A stretch of DNA of 64,000 bases from Rhodococcus sp. 06-235-1A (GTDB taxonomy: Bacteria > Actinomycetota > Actinomycetes > Mycobacteriales > Mycobacteriaceae), in NCBI RefSeq assembly GCF_002258785.1, contig NZ_NOYI01000036.1, forward strand, positions 120,545-184,544. Reading direction: 5' to 3'. Every line of letters begins with the position of its first letter. Within the stretch, counting starts at the first letter, position 1. This document shows, piece by piece, positions 18,434 through 28,800 of the stretch. Below the pieces are notes generated by a model, which did no database searches, had not been told where the DNA came from, and saw only the letters and a program-made list of their open reading frames with translations. The translations under genes and the position numbers were made by a program.

Positions 18434-19102
18434 TCAGTACGTGTAGTTGATATCTCGGGAGAAGGTGAACCCACCCGTCGGTGCGGTGCACGCGACTATG
18501 TCGTCGGGACCGGACTCACACACCACTCCCCCGCTCGATAGGACTTGGCCGAATTCGAGCACCGGAGCGTTCGCGTTCACGTAGATGCCCTGCGTCGTAC
18601 ACAGGTTTTCCGGACCCGCGGCGGTAACGCGAACAGCGACCTTGTCGTTCTCGGCGTTCGAGCACTGAGGTCCTTCGAAGGGGTTCCTGCCGTCGACGGC
18701 CTGACATCCCACTCGGCCCTCGGGCCCATCGGCGTCCCAGATGCCGCAGTGAATGTTGCCCGTCGGCGAAACGAAGTTGTACTGACCACTCTCCGTCCGG
18801 AATGTCGCGGGATCAACGTTGCCTGGTTCGTCTCCTGACGGCTGCAAGATCGCGCCACCACCCGGCACCAGGTCGGCTGCCTCCTCCGGCGTGCGCGTCG
18901 GCGGAGCGACAATCGATTCCTGTTGGGATTCGACCTCGAGCGAAGTCGACGGCTCAGCCGTAGCCGAACCGGCTGTGGTCTCTGCGGGCACCGGCCTCGA
19001 CTCCGACGCTGAACTGGTATCCGAATCGGTACTGGCACAACCACTCAGAGCCAATACGCACAACGTCGCGACAGGAACGAAATTCTTCACAGCAGTTTTC
19101 AC
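18434..19102 (-). CDS. Putative lipoprotein of unknown function
   Basis: 222 residues from the GTG at 19102, preceded by a purine-rich stretch (AGAAGAGAAGA). A lipoprotein signal with lipobox ALSGC (Cys22) is followed by a long Ser/Thr/Glu-rich linker (residues about 23-85). A compact Cys-containing C-terminal domain has PTGNIHCGIWDADGPEGRVG, QCSNAENDK and ENLCTTQG; the four to six Cys suggest disulfides. This PTGNIxC domain occurs in secreted mycobacterial and rhodococcal proteins, but no function is known to me. The longer upstream reading would destroy the signal peptide and is rejected. Confidence 0.75.
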   Translation of the reverse strand: MKTAVKNFVPVATLCVLALSGCASTDSDTSSASESRPVPAETTAGSATAEPSTSLEVESQQESIVAPPTRTPEEAADLVPGGGAILQPSGDEPGNVDPATFRTESGQYNFVSPTGNIHCGIWDADGPEGRVGCQAVDGRNPFEGPQCSNAENDKVAVRVTAAGPENLCTTQGIYVNANAPVLEFGQVLSSGGVVCESGPDDIVACTAPTGGFTFSRDINYTY

Positions 19103-19205
19103 GTCTTCTCTTCTCTTCCGATTCGGAACGAGGACGCTCCGGAGTTTGCGAGGGCATCGTCTTTCGTCGTATGGACTGGCAGGTTCGGTTTGTCTCATCG
19201 CTCGT

Positions 19206-19679
19206 TCAGCGGGCCGGCACGTCGAAGGTGGGGCTCGGCGTGTGCGCGGCGCTCGTTCGGAAGGTGACCGTGACCGGGCCCGCGCCGGTATCGATGTCCA
19301 GGTAGGGATTTGCCACGTTGGGCCCCTGGAACCGCCAGCTCGCCACCCGATGTTCGGCGGTTCCGCGGAGGCCGGTGGCATGGTTGAGCCAGTCCGAATA
19401 GATGGTCAGATAGCACTCGTACTCGGCTGATCCAGCCCACGCAGGGCTGTACATGTGGGTGATGAAATTCGCACGAATCTCATTGGGGGCGTATCCGCTC
19501 GCGACATTCACGTCGACGGTACCGCCGAGACATTCAGGGACCTCGGCGAGCGTGAAGATTCGTTGCTGCGGTGAGAAGAACATCTCCTGGGCACCCGCGT
19601 GCGCGGAGCCTGCGCCGATCGCTGCCGCGAGCGCGCTGGAGAGGACGAGTGAACGGGTGATGGCCGGATGCTTTTTCAT
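19206..19679 (-). CDS. Small secreted protein of unknown function
   Basis: 157 residues from an ATG preceded by GGAGGG at very short spacing. A classical Sec signal (MKKHPAITRSLVLSSALAAA) has probable cleavage after AHA (GAGSAHA-GAQ). The mature domain of about 125 residues has two Cys (EVPECLGG; AEYECYLT) and looks beta-rich (YLDIDTGAGPVTVTFRTSAA). No family is recognised. It is on the same strand as the lipoprotein gene 103 bases downstream and divergent from the membrane protein at 19758, sharing the intergenic palindrome there. Confidence 0.72.
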   Translation of the reverse strand: MKKHPAITRSLVLSSALAAAIGAGSAHAGAQEMFFSPQQRIFTLAEVPECLGGTVDVNVASGYAPNEIRANFITHMYSPAWAGSAEYECYLTIYSDWLNHATGLRGTAEHRVASWRFQGPNVANPYLDIDTGAGPVTVTFRTSAAHTPSPTFDVPAR

Positions 19680-19719
19680 GACCCTCCGTGCGTGTGTCGT
19701 GCGACGGGAGAACCGAACA

Positions 19720-19746
19720 TAACACTTGCCTTTGGAGAAAGTGTTA
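19720..19746. promoter_or_regulatory. Operator-like inverted repeat between divergent genes
   Basis: TAACACTT and AAGTGTTA form a perfect 8-bp inverted repeat with an 11-base spacer. It ends 11 bases before the ATG at 19758. Operator-type spacing upstream of a membrane-protein/winged-helix regulator pair suggests a binding site for the regulator encoded at 20249. This is inference. Confidence 0.5.
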
Positions 19747-19757
19747 GTGTTGCCGTC

Positions 19758-20252
19758 ATGGAAAGTCATCAGTCACCGGCCGATGCCCACGAGCTCCTGG
19801 GCGCACTCCACGCCGATCGCGTCGCCCTCGCCGACCGTCTCGTTGCGCCGTCCTGGCTCTACCCGGCCTTCGCGGCATCCACCGCCCTGTACGTGGGCAC
19901 ACCGGCGTTGCCGGACGGAAAGGTCAGTGCGGCGCTCGCAGCCCTTCCCGTCGTCGTAGCAATAACTTTGACTCTGCTCTATCCCCGGATATCCGGCGTA
20001 CGGCCGGCGGCAGTGGGTTCGACCGGCTGGGGCGTTCTGGTCGGGCTTCTGGTCAGCGTGCTCGGCCTGTTGAGCGTGTCCTACGGCGTGGTTGCGTCGC
20101 TGTCCGCGTGGTGGGTTCTCCTGCCGCAGGCCATGTGCTTCGTGATCGTGCTGTTCGGGGGCCGTCTGTTCGACGGCGAGTACCGACGCCATCTACACGC
20201 CAGAGGCATCCGGCAACTGACCGGTCGGCTAAGCCGGAGCACTTGGTCGTGA
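19758..20252 (+). CDS. Four-helix membrane protein paired with a winged-helix regulator
   Basis: 164 residues from the ATG at 19758; the longer reading crosses the palindrome and is rejected. A hydrophilic N-terminus (SPADAHELLGALHADRVALA) is followed by four hydrophobic helices and a short basic tail. No enzyme motif is visible. This layout, a small integral membrane protein whose stop overlaps a MarR/ArsR-like regulator (GTGA), is common in actinobacteria. The regulator usually controls its own operon. Function unknown. Confidence 0.75.
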   Translation: MESHQSPADAHELLGALHADRVALADRLVAPSWLYPAFAASTALYVGTPALPDGKVSAALAALPVVVAITLTLLYPRISGVRPAAVGSTGWGVLVGLLVSVLGLLSVSYGVVASLSAWWVLLPQAMCFVIVLFGGRLFDGEYRRHLHARGIRQLTGRLSRSTWS

Positions 20253-20638
20253 CCGAAACTCCTAGTGCTGGACCAAGATTCGACGCCGTCATACACGCAC
20301 CCGTCCGTCTGCGCGTGTGCGGGCTTCTACGCCGAATCGACGAGATCGACTTCGCGATCATTCGCGACACCCTTCGGATCAGCGACGCGTCGCTGTCGAA
20401 ACATCTCAAAGCGCTCTCCGACGCCGGCTACGTCTCGACGAACAAGACTGCGTCGCTGTCACGTTCGGACGCAAGGAGAGTGACGTGGGTGAAGCTCACG
20501 CGTGCCGGCCGTGAAGCGTTCGATTCCCACATCGCCGAACTCGGTGTCATCGCCAACGGCCACCCCGCACCGGCACCGTCTCACCCACCCCTACGAACCT
20601 GGAGTCCTACATTCGGCGGAACACCGGAGTTCGGCTGA
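20249..20638 (+). CDS. Winged-helix transcriptional regulator
   Basis: 129 residues from the GTG overlapping the upstream stop. The DNA-binding core RLRVCGLLRRIDEIDFAIIR followed by LRISDASLSKHLKALSDAGY and a wing (RSDARRVTWVKLTRAGREAF) is a MarR/ArsR-type winged helix-turn-helix. The C-terminal 30 residues are Pro-rich and probably disordered. It most likely represses its own operon through the inverted repeat at 19720-19746. The inducer is unknown. Confidence 0.82.
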   Translation: MTETPSAGPRFDAVIHAPVRLRVCGLLRRIDEIDFAIIRDTLRISDASLSKHLKALSDAGYVSTNKTASLSRSDARRVTWVKLTRAGREAFDSHIAELGVIANGHPAPAPSHPPLRTWSPTFGGTPEFG

Positions 20639-20799
20639 TCGAGTGGGGCTGCGGCCGATGACCGCATCAATGGTTGCGCCCTTGTTGGAATGCGTCTCGC
20701 TCGACACTGTCACCGACGGGGAGCCTCGGCGGCACCTCCCGGTGTGACCCAGGTCGTTCGCATTGTCGCCTACCGTGATCTTTCTGTAACCTCGACGCG

Positions 20800-22569
20800 A
20801 TGACCACCCACGACCAGAGAGTTCTCGAGCGGAAGCCGACAACGGCACCGGCTCGACACTCCGGCGTCGGACGTGGCGACGTCGTTGCGGCGGTCGGGTT
20901 CCTCGTCGCTGCGGTCTACGTCCTGCAGGGTCAATGGCGCAATCTGGGTGGCGGCTACCTCTACAACAGCGGCCAGGATCAGACGATGTGGGAGTGGTTC
21001 TTCTCCGTCGCCGCCCATGCCGTCGCGCATCTGGACAACCCACTGTCGAGTGACCTGCAGAATTACCCGCTCGGGGTCAATCTGATGGCGAACACGGCGA
21101 TGTTCGGCATCTCGATCCCGCTGGCCCCGATCACGTTGCTCTTCGGACCGACGGTGACCTGGGCAATTGCGCTCACCGTTGGACTGGCGGGAACGTCGTT
21201 TGCGTGGTTCTGGCTGTTCTCCCGCCAGCTCAACGCGTCCAAGGGTGCCGCTGCACTGGGCGGTGCGCTGTGCGGATTCGCCCCCGGCGCAATTTCTCAC
21301 GCCAACGGCCACCCCAACTTCGTGGTGCTGTTCCTGCTTCCGGTCATCGCCATGCTGGTCACCCGCATCGCCCACGGCGGCGGAACCACCAAGAACACCG
21401 TCGGACTCGGCTTGATCGTCGCGCTGCAGATCCTGCTCGGCGAAGAGCCACTGCTGATCTTCGCGATGTCGTTCGCCATCTTCGCCGTCGTCTACTACGT
21501 GTCCAGGCCACGTTCGCTGTGGCCTGCCGTCCGTAACGCCGTTCCTCGATTGTCGGTATCGGCAGCCATCGCACTGACGCTCGTCGCGCTTCCGCTGTGG
21601 TGGCAGTTCTTCGGCCCGCAGTCGTACTCGTTCCTCGAACACGGTGCGATGGGCAACGACGCCAAAGCCCTGTTCCAGTTCCCGACGCAGTCCATCGGTG
21701 GCGAAGCAACGCCGGGCCAGAACGTCCGCATCAACGCCACCGAGGAGAACGCGTACTTCGGTTGGCCATTGCTGGTGCTGTGCCTGGTGGCTGCGGTGTG
21801 GATGTGGCGCGTCGCATGCGCTCGTGCAGCCGCGGCGACCGCCATCGTCATGAGCGTGCTCTCGCTCGGTGCGACCCTGATGATCGGCAAGAACGACACC
21901 GGAATCACGCTGCCGTGGACGAAGCTCGCCGAGTATCCCCTCGTCGAGTCCGTCCTCGAAACCCGCTTCGCGTTGGGCGCGGTACCTGCGATGGCATTGC
22001 TGCTCGTGCTGGCCACCGATCGGACGTTCCGGAACGGGCTGCGTCCGCTGCCAGCGTTCTGGATAGCCGGACTCGCCCTCGCGCTCGTTCCCTTGATCCC
22101 GACGCCGCTGGTTGCCGTCGACAAGTCTCCGACCCCGGAGTTCTTCGCCGACGGCGAGTGGGAGAACTACGTCGACGACGGTTCCGTCGTCACCGTTCCC
22201 CTCCCACGGCCAGAGGACGCCCGCCCGCTGCGCTGGCAGATGGACGCCGACATGGGCTTCAAGCTGGCCGCCGGATACTTCGTCGGACCGAGCGACCAAG
22301 AAGAGAAGGTCGCCAAGTACGGTGCCGTCGACCGACCGACGGCACTTCTGCTCGGCTCGGTCTACGACTCGGGCACCGTCCCCGAGATCACCGACGATCA
22401 GCGCAATCAGGCTGCCGAGGACATGGCTTTCTGGGAAGCCGACGTCGTCGTCCTGCCGCCGAGCAAGAACACCGTCGCCCTGCGCACCACCGTCACCGAT
22501 CTCCTCGGCGTGCAGCCGAGCTACACCGGTGGCGTGTGGGTGTGGGATGTGCGGACGCTCGTCCCATAG
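20800..22569 (+). CDS. GT-C-like polytopic membrane glycosyltransferase
   Basis: 589 residues. After a short cytoplasmic tail the first helix is followed by an extracytoplasmic loop with SGQDQTMWEWFF, an acidic GT-C-type motif. About ten further helices follow, then a soluble C-terminal segment (about 440-589; TPEFFADGEWENYVDDGSVV). It resembles the GT39/GT87-like lipid-linked-sugar transferases that populate actinobacterial envelope loci. Its position between aftA and embC, ending ten bases before embC, suggests co-transcription and a role in arabinogalactan or lipoarabinomannan decoration. That is inference; acceptor and donor are unknown. I do not see clear identity with AftC or AftD. Confidence 0.72.
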   Translation: MTTHDQRVLERKPTTAPARHSGVGRGDVVAAVGFLVAAVYVLQGQWRNLGGGYLYNSGQDQTMWEWFFSVAAHAVAHLDNPLSSDLQNYPLGVNLMANTAMFGISIPLAPITLLFGPTVTWAIALTVGLAGTSFAWFWLFSRQLNASKGAAALGGALCGFAPGAISHANGHPNFVVLFLLPVIAMLVTRIAHGGGTTKNTVGLGLIVALQILLGEEPLLIFAMSFAIFAVVYYVSRPRSLWPAVRNAVPRLSVSAAIALTLVALPLWWQFFGPQSYSFLEHGAMGNDAKALFQFPTQSIGGEATPGQNVRINATEENAYFGWPLLVLCLVAAVWMWRVACARAAAATAIVMSVLSLGATLMIGKNDTGITLPWTKLAEYPLVESVLETRFALGAVPAMALLLVLATDRTFRNGLRPLPAFWIAGLALALVPLIPTPLVAVDKSPTPEFFADGEWENYVDDGSVVTVPLPRPEDARPLRWQMDADMGFKLAAGYFVGPSDQEEKVAKYGAVDRPTALLLGSVYDSGTVPEITDDQRNQAAEDMAFWEADVVVLPPSKNTVALRTTVTDLLGVQPSYTGGVWVWDVRTLVP

Positions 22570-22579
22570 CATCGTCGGC

Positions 22580-25500
22580 GTGCCCGAGACCGCTCCGAAC
22601 GTCAAGACCGCCCGACTGATAGCGATCATCACCGGAATCGTCGGTGCAGTCCTGGCCATCGCGACGCCCCTGCTGCCCGTGCAGCAGGACGTCGCCACGC
22701 TCTCGTGGCCGCAGAGCTCGTTCGGCAGCGTGAACGCCCCGTTGGTGAGCTACTCGCCCGTCGACCTCGAGGCAACCGTTCCGTGCAGTGCGGCCACTGC
22801 TCTCACCGACGGCGGCACGCTGGTCTCCACCGCACCGATCGCCGCTGCGAAGACCGAGCAGAAGGCACTGATCGTGCGGGTCGACGACGGCCGACTGCAG
22901 GTGCTGCTGCGTGATCGCGTTCTCGCCGAGGCACCCGTCGACGAGCTGAGCGGTAATTGCGCCCTGACCGTGTCGTCGAACGCCACCCGCACGACCGTCG
23001 ACCTCGACGGCAACGCGAACACCGTGGACGGCGACATTCGACCCCAGGTCGTGGGCGTGTTCACCGATCTCGCTGCACCGGTCGACGGATTGAACGTGCG
23101 CGTGGACATCGACTCGCGCTATTCCTCCGCTCCGACGACGTTCAAATTGCTGGCGATGATCGTGGGCGCACTCGCCGTCATCGCCTCCCTGTTCGCCCTG
23201 CATCGGCTCGACAGCCTGGACGGACGACGCCACCGACGATTCCTACCCTCGCGCTGGAAGTCGATCACCGGTGTCGACGCCGTCGTGGTGGGTGTGCTGG
23301 TGCTGTGGCACTTCATCGGTGCGAACACCTCGGACGACGGCTACCTGCTCAACATGGCTCGCGTCTCCGAGAACGCCGGCTACATGGCCAACTACTTCCG
23401 CTGGTTCGGCGTTCCGGAAGCACCGTTCGGCATGCCCTACTACGACATGCTCGCCGCCCTCGCCAAAGTCAGCACCGCCAGCATCTGGATGCGCCTGCCC
23501 GCCACCATCGCCGCACTGCTGTGCTGGCTGGTGATCAGCCGCGAGGTCATCCCCCGCCTCGGGCGCGCGGTGCTGACCAACCGCGTGGCGCTGTGGACCG
23601 CAGGCCTGGTGTTCCTCGCCTTTTGGCTACCGTACGACAACGGGCTTCGCCCCGAGCCGATCATCGCCCTCGGCGCACTGCTCACGTGGTGCTCGATAGA
23701 ACGGGCCATCGCCACCGGACGACTGCTGCCCGCCGCCATCGGCACCCTGATCGCCGCGTTCTCCCTCGCCGCCGGACCCACCGGGCTGATCGCCGTCGCC
23801 GCGCTGCTCGCCGGACTACGGCCGATCGTGATGATCGTCGTCAAGCGGGCTCGCCAGGTGGGGCTGCTCGCCGTTCTCGCGCCGCTGATCGCGTCGGGAC
23901 TGGCGGTGTTGATCGCTATCTTCGCCGACCAGACTCTGAGCACCGTGCTCGAGGCGACCAGGGTGCGCTCGGCCATCGGACCGAACGTGCCGTGGTTCGA
24001 AGAACGTGTGCGCTGGGACGCGTTGATGACCATCTCGCCCGACGGCTCGCTCGCCCGCCGCTTCGGCATGTTTGCGATGCTGCTGTGCATCGTCGTCTGT
24101 ATCGCGGTGATGCTCCGCAAGAACGGACGCATCCCCGGCACGGCCACCGGGCCGTCGCGTCGAATCCTCGGAATCATCCTGGGCGCACTGGCTTTGATGA
24201 TGTTCACTCCCACCAAGTGGACCCACCACTTCGGTGTGTACGCCGGTCTCGCGGCATCGTTGGCCGCACTTGCTGCCGTTGCCGTCACCGCTGCGACCGT
24301 CCGATCTCCGCGCAACAGAACCCTGTTCACTGCCGCTGTTCTGTTCCTGACGGCGGTGGCGTTCACCAGCTCCAACGGTTGGTGGTACGTCTCGAGCTAC
24401 GGAATTCCGTGGTTCGACAAGCCGCCGTCCATCGCCGGCAAAGGCTTTTCGACGATCCTGCTCGGCCTGACGGTTCTGACGCTGCTCTATGCCGCCTACC
24501 AGCACGTCCGATTGCCGTATCGCAGAAAAGAACCCACCACGCGTCGACGCTTCGCGCCGTCCGCGCTGACCATCGTCGCCGGCGGCGTCGTCGCCTTCGA
24601 GGTGCTCTCCTTCGCCAAAGGCGCTGTGGTGCAGTACCCGGCCTACTCCATCGCCCGCTCGAACTTCTCCGCATTGGCCGGGAACTCGTGCGGACTCGCC
24701 GGTGACGTACAGGTGGAAACCGACGTCAACGGCTCTGTCCTACAACCGCTCGACCCAGCTGCGGACGCACTGGGAGCGGGCGGTGGTACCGGATTCACAC
24801 CCGACGGCGTCGCCCAGGATCTGACCGCAGACTCCGAGGACACCGCGCAGGGCAGCGCCAACTCCATCCGGCCCGAGGACTCGGAACAGAGCGCAGCGGC
24901 AACGTCGTCGAACTCGGCGGGCACGTCGGGCGGCACCAACGAGAACGTCGGAATCAACGGCAGCACAGTCGCTCTGCCGTTCGGCCTGAACCCTGCATCC
25001 ACTCCGGTGCTGGGTAGCTTCGGTGCTACCGAGCCTGCATCGCTGACCTCGGGTTGGTACCAGCTCTCCGACACCGACCGCGGCGACCTGATCGCCATCG
25101 CCGCCGCAGGCCGCATCCGCTCGGTGGACAAGGACGGCGTCGTCACCCCGGGCCAACGCGTCGAACTGGAATACGGACGCCGCGACGGAAGTGATGTGAT
25201 CGCGCTCGGACGGGTCACGCCTCTCGACATCGGCCCGTCGCCCTCGTGGCGCAACCTGCGGGTCCCGATGAACGACCTGCCCGACGACGCGGACGTCGTG
25301 CGCATCGTCGCCGAGGACAACGACCTGGCCGGAGATCAGTGGCTCGCCGTCACCCCGCCGCGCGTACCGAAGACCCAGACGTTGAACTCGCTGGTCGGAT
25401 CGACCGATCCGGTGTTGCTGGACTGGGCCGTCGGACTCGCGTTTCCCTGCCAGCGCCCGTTCGATCACCGTGACGGCGTCGCCGAGGTACCGAAGTACCG

Positions 25501-25756
25501 CATCCTGCCCGACCGTACCGGTGCCGAATCGACCAATGCCTGGCAGGACTCGATCGGCGGCGGCCCGCTCGGCTGGACCGAACTGCTTCTCGGTGCGCAG
25601 ACACTGCCGTCGTACCTCGCCGACGACTACTCCCGAGACTGGGGATCGATCGAGAGATACATGCCACTCGATCCCGACGCGGCGACGGCCGAGATCGCCG
25701 TCGAGCAGCAGTCTCGGTCGGGACTGTCCAGCGACGGACCGATGAAAACCGACTGA
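22580..25756 (+). CDS. embC: Arabinosyltransferase EmbC-type
   Basis: 1058 residues from the GTG at 22580; the much longer open reading upstream overlaps the previous gene and lacks the family N-terminus. The N-terminus (GAVLAIATPLLPV), the helix-loop NTSDDGYLLNMARV with catalytic-type Asp252/Asp253, GPSRRI, RKNGRIPGTATG and MMFTPTKWTHHFG align best with M. tuberculosis EmbC rather than EmbA or EmbB. The second half is a periplasmic domain with carbohydrate-binding modules (WRNLRVPMNDLPDDADVVRI; FPCQRPFDH). Emb proteins polymerise arabinofuranose from decaprenyl-phosphoryl-arabinose; EmbC builds the lipoarabinomannan arabinan in mycobacteria. The residue equivalent to EmbB Met306 is Met259. 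Confidence 0.88.
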   Translation: MPETAPNVKTARLIAIITGIVGAVLAIATPLLPVQQDVATLSWPQSSFGSVNAPLVSYSPVDLEATVPCSAATALTDGGTLVSTAPIAAAKTEQKALIVRVDDGRLQVLLRDRVLAEAPVDELSGNCALTVSSNATRTTVDLDGNANTVDGDIRPQVVGVFTDLAAPVDGLNVRVDIDSRYSSAPTTFKLLAMIVGALAVIASLFALHRLDSLDGRRHRRFLPSRWKSITGVDAVVVGVLVLWHFIGANTSDDGYLLNMARVSENAGYMANYFRWFGVPEAPFGMPYYDMLAALAKVSTASIWMRLPATIAALLCWLVISREVIPRLGRAVLTNRVALWTAGLVFLAFWLPYDNGLRPEPIIALGALLTWCSIERAIATGRLLPAAIGTLIAAFSLAAGPTGLIAVAALLAGLRPIVMIVVKRARQVGLLAVLAPLIASGLAVLIAIFADQTLSTVLEATRVRSAIGPNVPWFEERVRWDALMTISPDGSLARRFGMFAMLLCIVVCIAVMLRKNGRIPGTATGPSRRILGIILGALALMMFTPTKWTHHFGVYAGLAASLAALAAVAVTAATVRSPRNRTLFTAAVLFLTAVAFTSSNGWWYVSSYGIPWFDKPPSIAGKGFSTILLGLTVLTLLYAAYQHVRLPYRRKEPTTRRRFAPSALTIVAGGVVAFEVLSFAKGAVVQYPAYSIARSNFSALAGNSCGLAGDVQVETDVNGSVLQPLDPAADALGAGGGTGFTPDGVAQDLTADSEDTAQGSANSIRPEDSEQSAAATSSNSAGTSGGTNENVGINGSTVALPFGLNPASTPVLGSFGATEPASLTSGWYQLSDTDRGDLIAIAAAGRIRSVDKDGVVTPGQRVELEYGRRDGSDVIALGRVTPLDIGPSPSWRNLRVPMNDLPDDADVVRIVAEDNDLAGDQWLAVTPPRVPKTQTLNSLVGSTDPVLLDWAVGLAFPCQRPFDHRDGVAEVPKYRILPDRTGAESTNAWQDSIGGGPLGWTELLLGAQTLPSYLADDYSRDWGSIERYMPLDPDAATAEIAVEQQSRSGLSSDGPMKTD

Positions 25757-25831
25757 GGCCCCGTTTTCTGGCAGGTTACGGGGACGGTGCCTGTGTGACC
25801 TCTTCGTCACGCTCGCATAACATCGACTCTC

Positions 25832-28800
25832 GTGCCCGACGTCGTGACAGATTCATCAGCTGGTCCCCCTGTCCCCGCTCCTCTGCGAGCCTCGGACGAA
25901 CTTCGTGCTCAGGTACGAATTCCACGGCTGATCGCCATGGTGACCGGCGTGCTCGGTGTGCTGTTCGCACTGATCACCCCGTTCGCGCCCGTCACACAGA
26001 CCACCGCCACCATTTCGTGGCCGCAGAACGGGCTCCTGCAGGACGTGGATGCCCCACTGGTGTCCCAGGCACCGGTGAGCCTCACCGCCACCCTGCCGTG
26101 CTCTGCGGTCGCCGCACTCCCCGCGTCGGGCGGGCTGCTGCTGGCGACTGCGCCCCCGCAGGGTGAGGGCGCCGCGCTCAACAGTCTGTTCGTGCGCGTC
26201 GGCGAATCGAACGTCGACGTCCTGGACCGCAACGTCGTCGTCGCGACGGCACCTCGCGCCGATGTCCAGAGCACCCGGTGCGCGGCCATCGAGATCACCT
26301 CGAACGACCAGTACACCTCCGCGGCCTTCACCGGACTGACGAACGACGACGGCCAAGCGATCGAGGGCAGGCTCGACGGCGATCTGCGCCCCCAGGTGGT
26401 CGGCATCTTCAGCGATCTGAGCGGCGCGGCCCCGGCCGACATGTCCGTCACCGTCGACGTCGACTCCCGCTTCTCGTCGTCGCCGACGTTGCTCAAGTCT
26501 CTGATCATGATTCTCGCGATTGCCTGCACAGCGCTGGCCATCGGCGCGCTGGGCCGGCTCGACGGCACCGACGGCCGCGCGCACCGTCGCTTCTTCCCGT
26601 CCCACTGGTGGAAGTTCACCGGCGTCGACGTCACCGTTCTCGGTGTTCTGGTCGGTTGGCACTTCGTCGGCGCGAACACCTCCGACGACGGCTACCTGCT
26701 CACGATGGCCCGCGCCGCCGATCACTCCGGCTACATGGCCAACTACTTCCGCTGGTTCGGCGTCCCCGAGGCACCGTTCGGCTGGTACTACGACGTGCTC
26801 GCCGTCTTCGCCAAGATCTCGACCGCCAGTCCGTGGATGAGACTGCCCGCCCTTATCGCCGGAGTCCTGTGCTGGATGGTCATCAGTCGTGAGGTGGTGC
26901 CGCGCCTCGGCCGCGCTGTCCGCAAATCCAACGTCGCCCTGTGGACCGGTGGACTGGTGTTCCTCGCGTTCTGGCTGCCGTACAACAACGGTCTGCGGCC
27001 CGAGCCCATCGTCGCCCTCGGCGCACTGCTCACCTGGTGCTCGGTGGAACGCTCCATCGCCACCGGCAGACTGCTCCCCGCCGCCGCGGCGTGTCTGATC
27101 GGCGCCTTCACCCTCGCGGCTGCTCCCACCGGATTGATGTGTGTGGCAGCACTTCTCGCCGGCGCACGGCCCATCGCGCGGATCGTCGTCCGACGCCACC
27201 GTCAGGTCGGCACCCTCGCCCTGCTGGCACCGTTGGCCGCAGCCGGCGTGCTCGTGCTCGTCGTGGTCTTCGCCGACCAGACGTACGCAACGGTCATCGA
27301 ATCCACCCGCGTGCGCACCATCATCGGCCCCAACGAGGCCTGGTACCAGGACTTCCTGCGCTACTACTACCTGTTCGTGCAGACCGTGGACGGCTCCGTG
27401 GCACGCCGCTTCGCGTTCCTGACGATGATCCTGTGCCTGTTCACGACGCTGTTCGTGCTGCTGCGTCGTCGCCGCATCCCCGGCATCTCGAACGGACCGG
27501 CCTGGCGTCTGCTCGGCGTCGTGCTCGGCACCATCTTCTTCATGATGTTCAACCCCACCAAGTGGACCCACCACTTCGGTTCCTACGCCGGAATCGCCGG
27601 TGGACTCGCCGCACTGACCGCCGTCGCCGTGTCCGCCAGCGCCCTGCGCTCGCGGCGCAACCGATCGTTGTTCGCGGCCGGGCTGATGTTCGTTCTCGCA
27701 CTGTCGTTCTCGGGCATCAACGGCTACTGGTACGTCTCGAGCTACGGCGTGCCGTGGTTCGACAAGACGGTGTCGCTGGGTGGCAACGAATCAGGCACCC
27801 TGTTCCTCATCCTCTTCGGACTGGTCCTCGCCGTCGCCGCATTCCAATACCTGCGCGAGGGATACGCTCCGCCACAACCGAAGCCGGCGTCTCCGCGCGG
27901 TAAACGCATCCGAAAGTTCGCCGCCGCGCCACTGACCGTCATCGCCGGAATCATGGTGCTGTTCGAGGTGCTCTCGCTCGTCAAGGGCGCCGTCTCGCAG
28001 TATCCCGCATACTCGCTCGCACGCTCGAATGTGCAATCGGTGCTGGGCAATTCGTGCGGACTCGCCAACGACGTGCTCGTCGAGTCGAATCCCAACGCAG
28101 GCATCCTGAGCCCACTGGCCGAGGAGTTCGACCCCGTCGCAGGACCCCTCGGCGGCGCAAGTTCGACCCTGCGCAACTTCACCGCCAACGGCATCCCCAG
28201 CGACCTGAGCGCCGATGCCGTGGAAGTCAAACCAGGACAAGGCAACACCGACCAACAGGCCGTCGGGCCCGCCTTCGAGGAGGGCCAGAGCTCGGGTACC
28301 GCAGGCGGCACCGGCGCGGTGGGCGTCAACGGCTCGAACGCAGCTCTCCCCTTCGGTCTCGACCCCGCCACCACCCCGGTACTCGGCTCGTACCAGGAAG
28401 GCATCCAGGAACCCGCGTCGGCCACCTCGAGCTGGTACCAACTGCCCGCTCGTAGCGACGACGCACCCCTGGTCGTCTTCTCTGCAGCCGGACGCATCTG
28501 GTCCTACGACGACACCGGAGCCCTCACCTACGGACAGTCACTGCTGCTCGAATACGGCAAACGTCAGCCCGACGGAACCGTCCAGGCCCAGGGCACCTAC
28601 CTGCCCCGCGACATCGGACCTGCACCCTCGTGGCGCAACCTCCGAATCCCGTTGGCAGACATCGCACCCGACGCCGACGCCGTCCGCATCGTCGCCAACG
28701 ACCCCAACCTCACCGGCGACCAATGGCTCGCATTCACCCCGCCGCGAGTTCCGGTGATGGAAAACCTGAACACCATGATCGGCAGTGAGCAGCCCGTTCT

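Noticed and set aside
19668..19757. An N-terminal extension of the small membrane protein
   Set aside because: It would cross the intergenic palindrome and the divergent gene's ribosome site. The ATG at 19758 fits the spacing better.
22112..22579. A long N-terminal extension of embC
   Set aside because: It overlaps the upstream membrane protein in another frame and is Ser/Arg-rich. The family N-terminus begins at the GTG at 22580.
20770..22698. A 642-codon minus-strand frame opposite the GT-C-like gene
   Set aside because: Composition rich in Arg, Gly, Glu and Gln with no motif; the plus-strand frame has clear membrane helices and neighbours in an operon.
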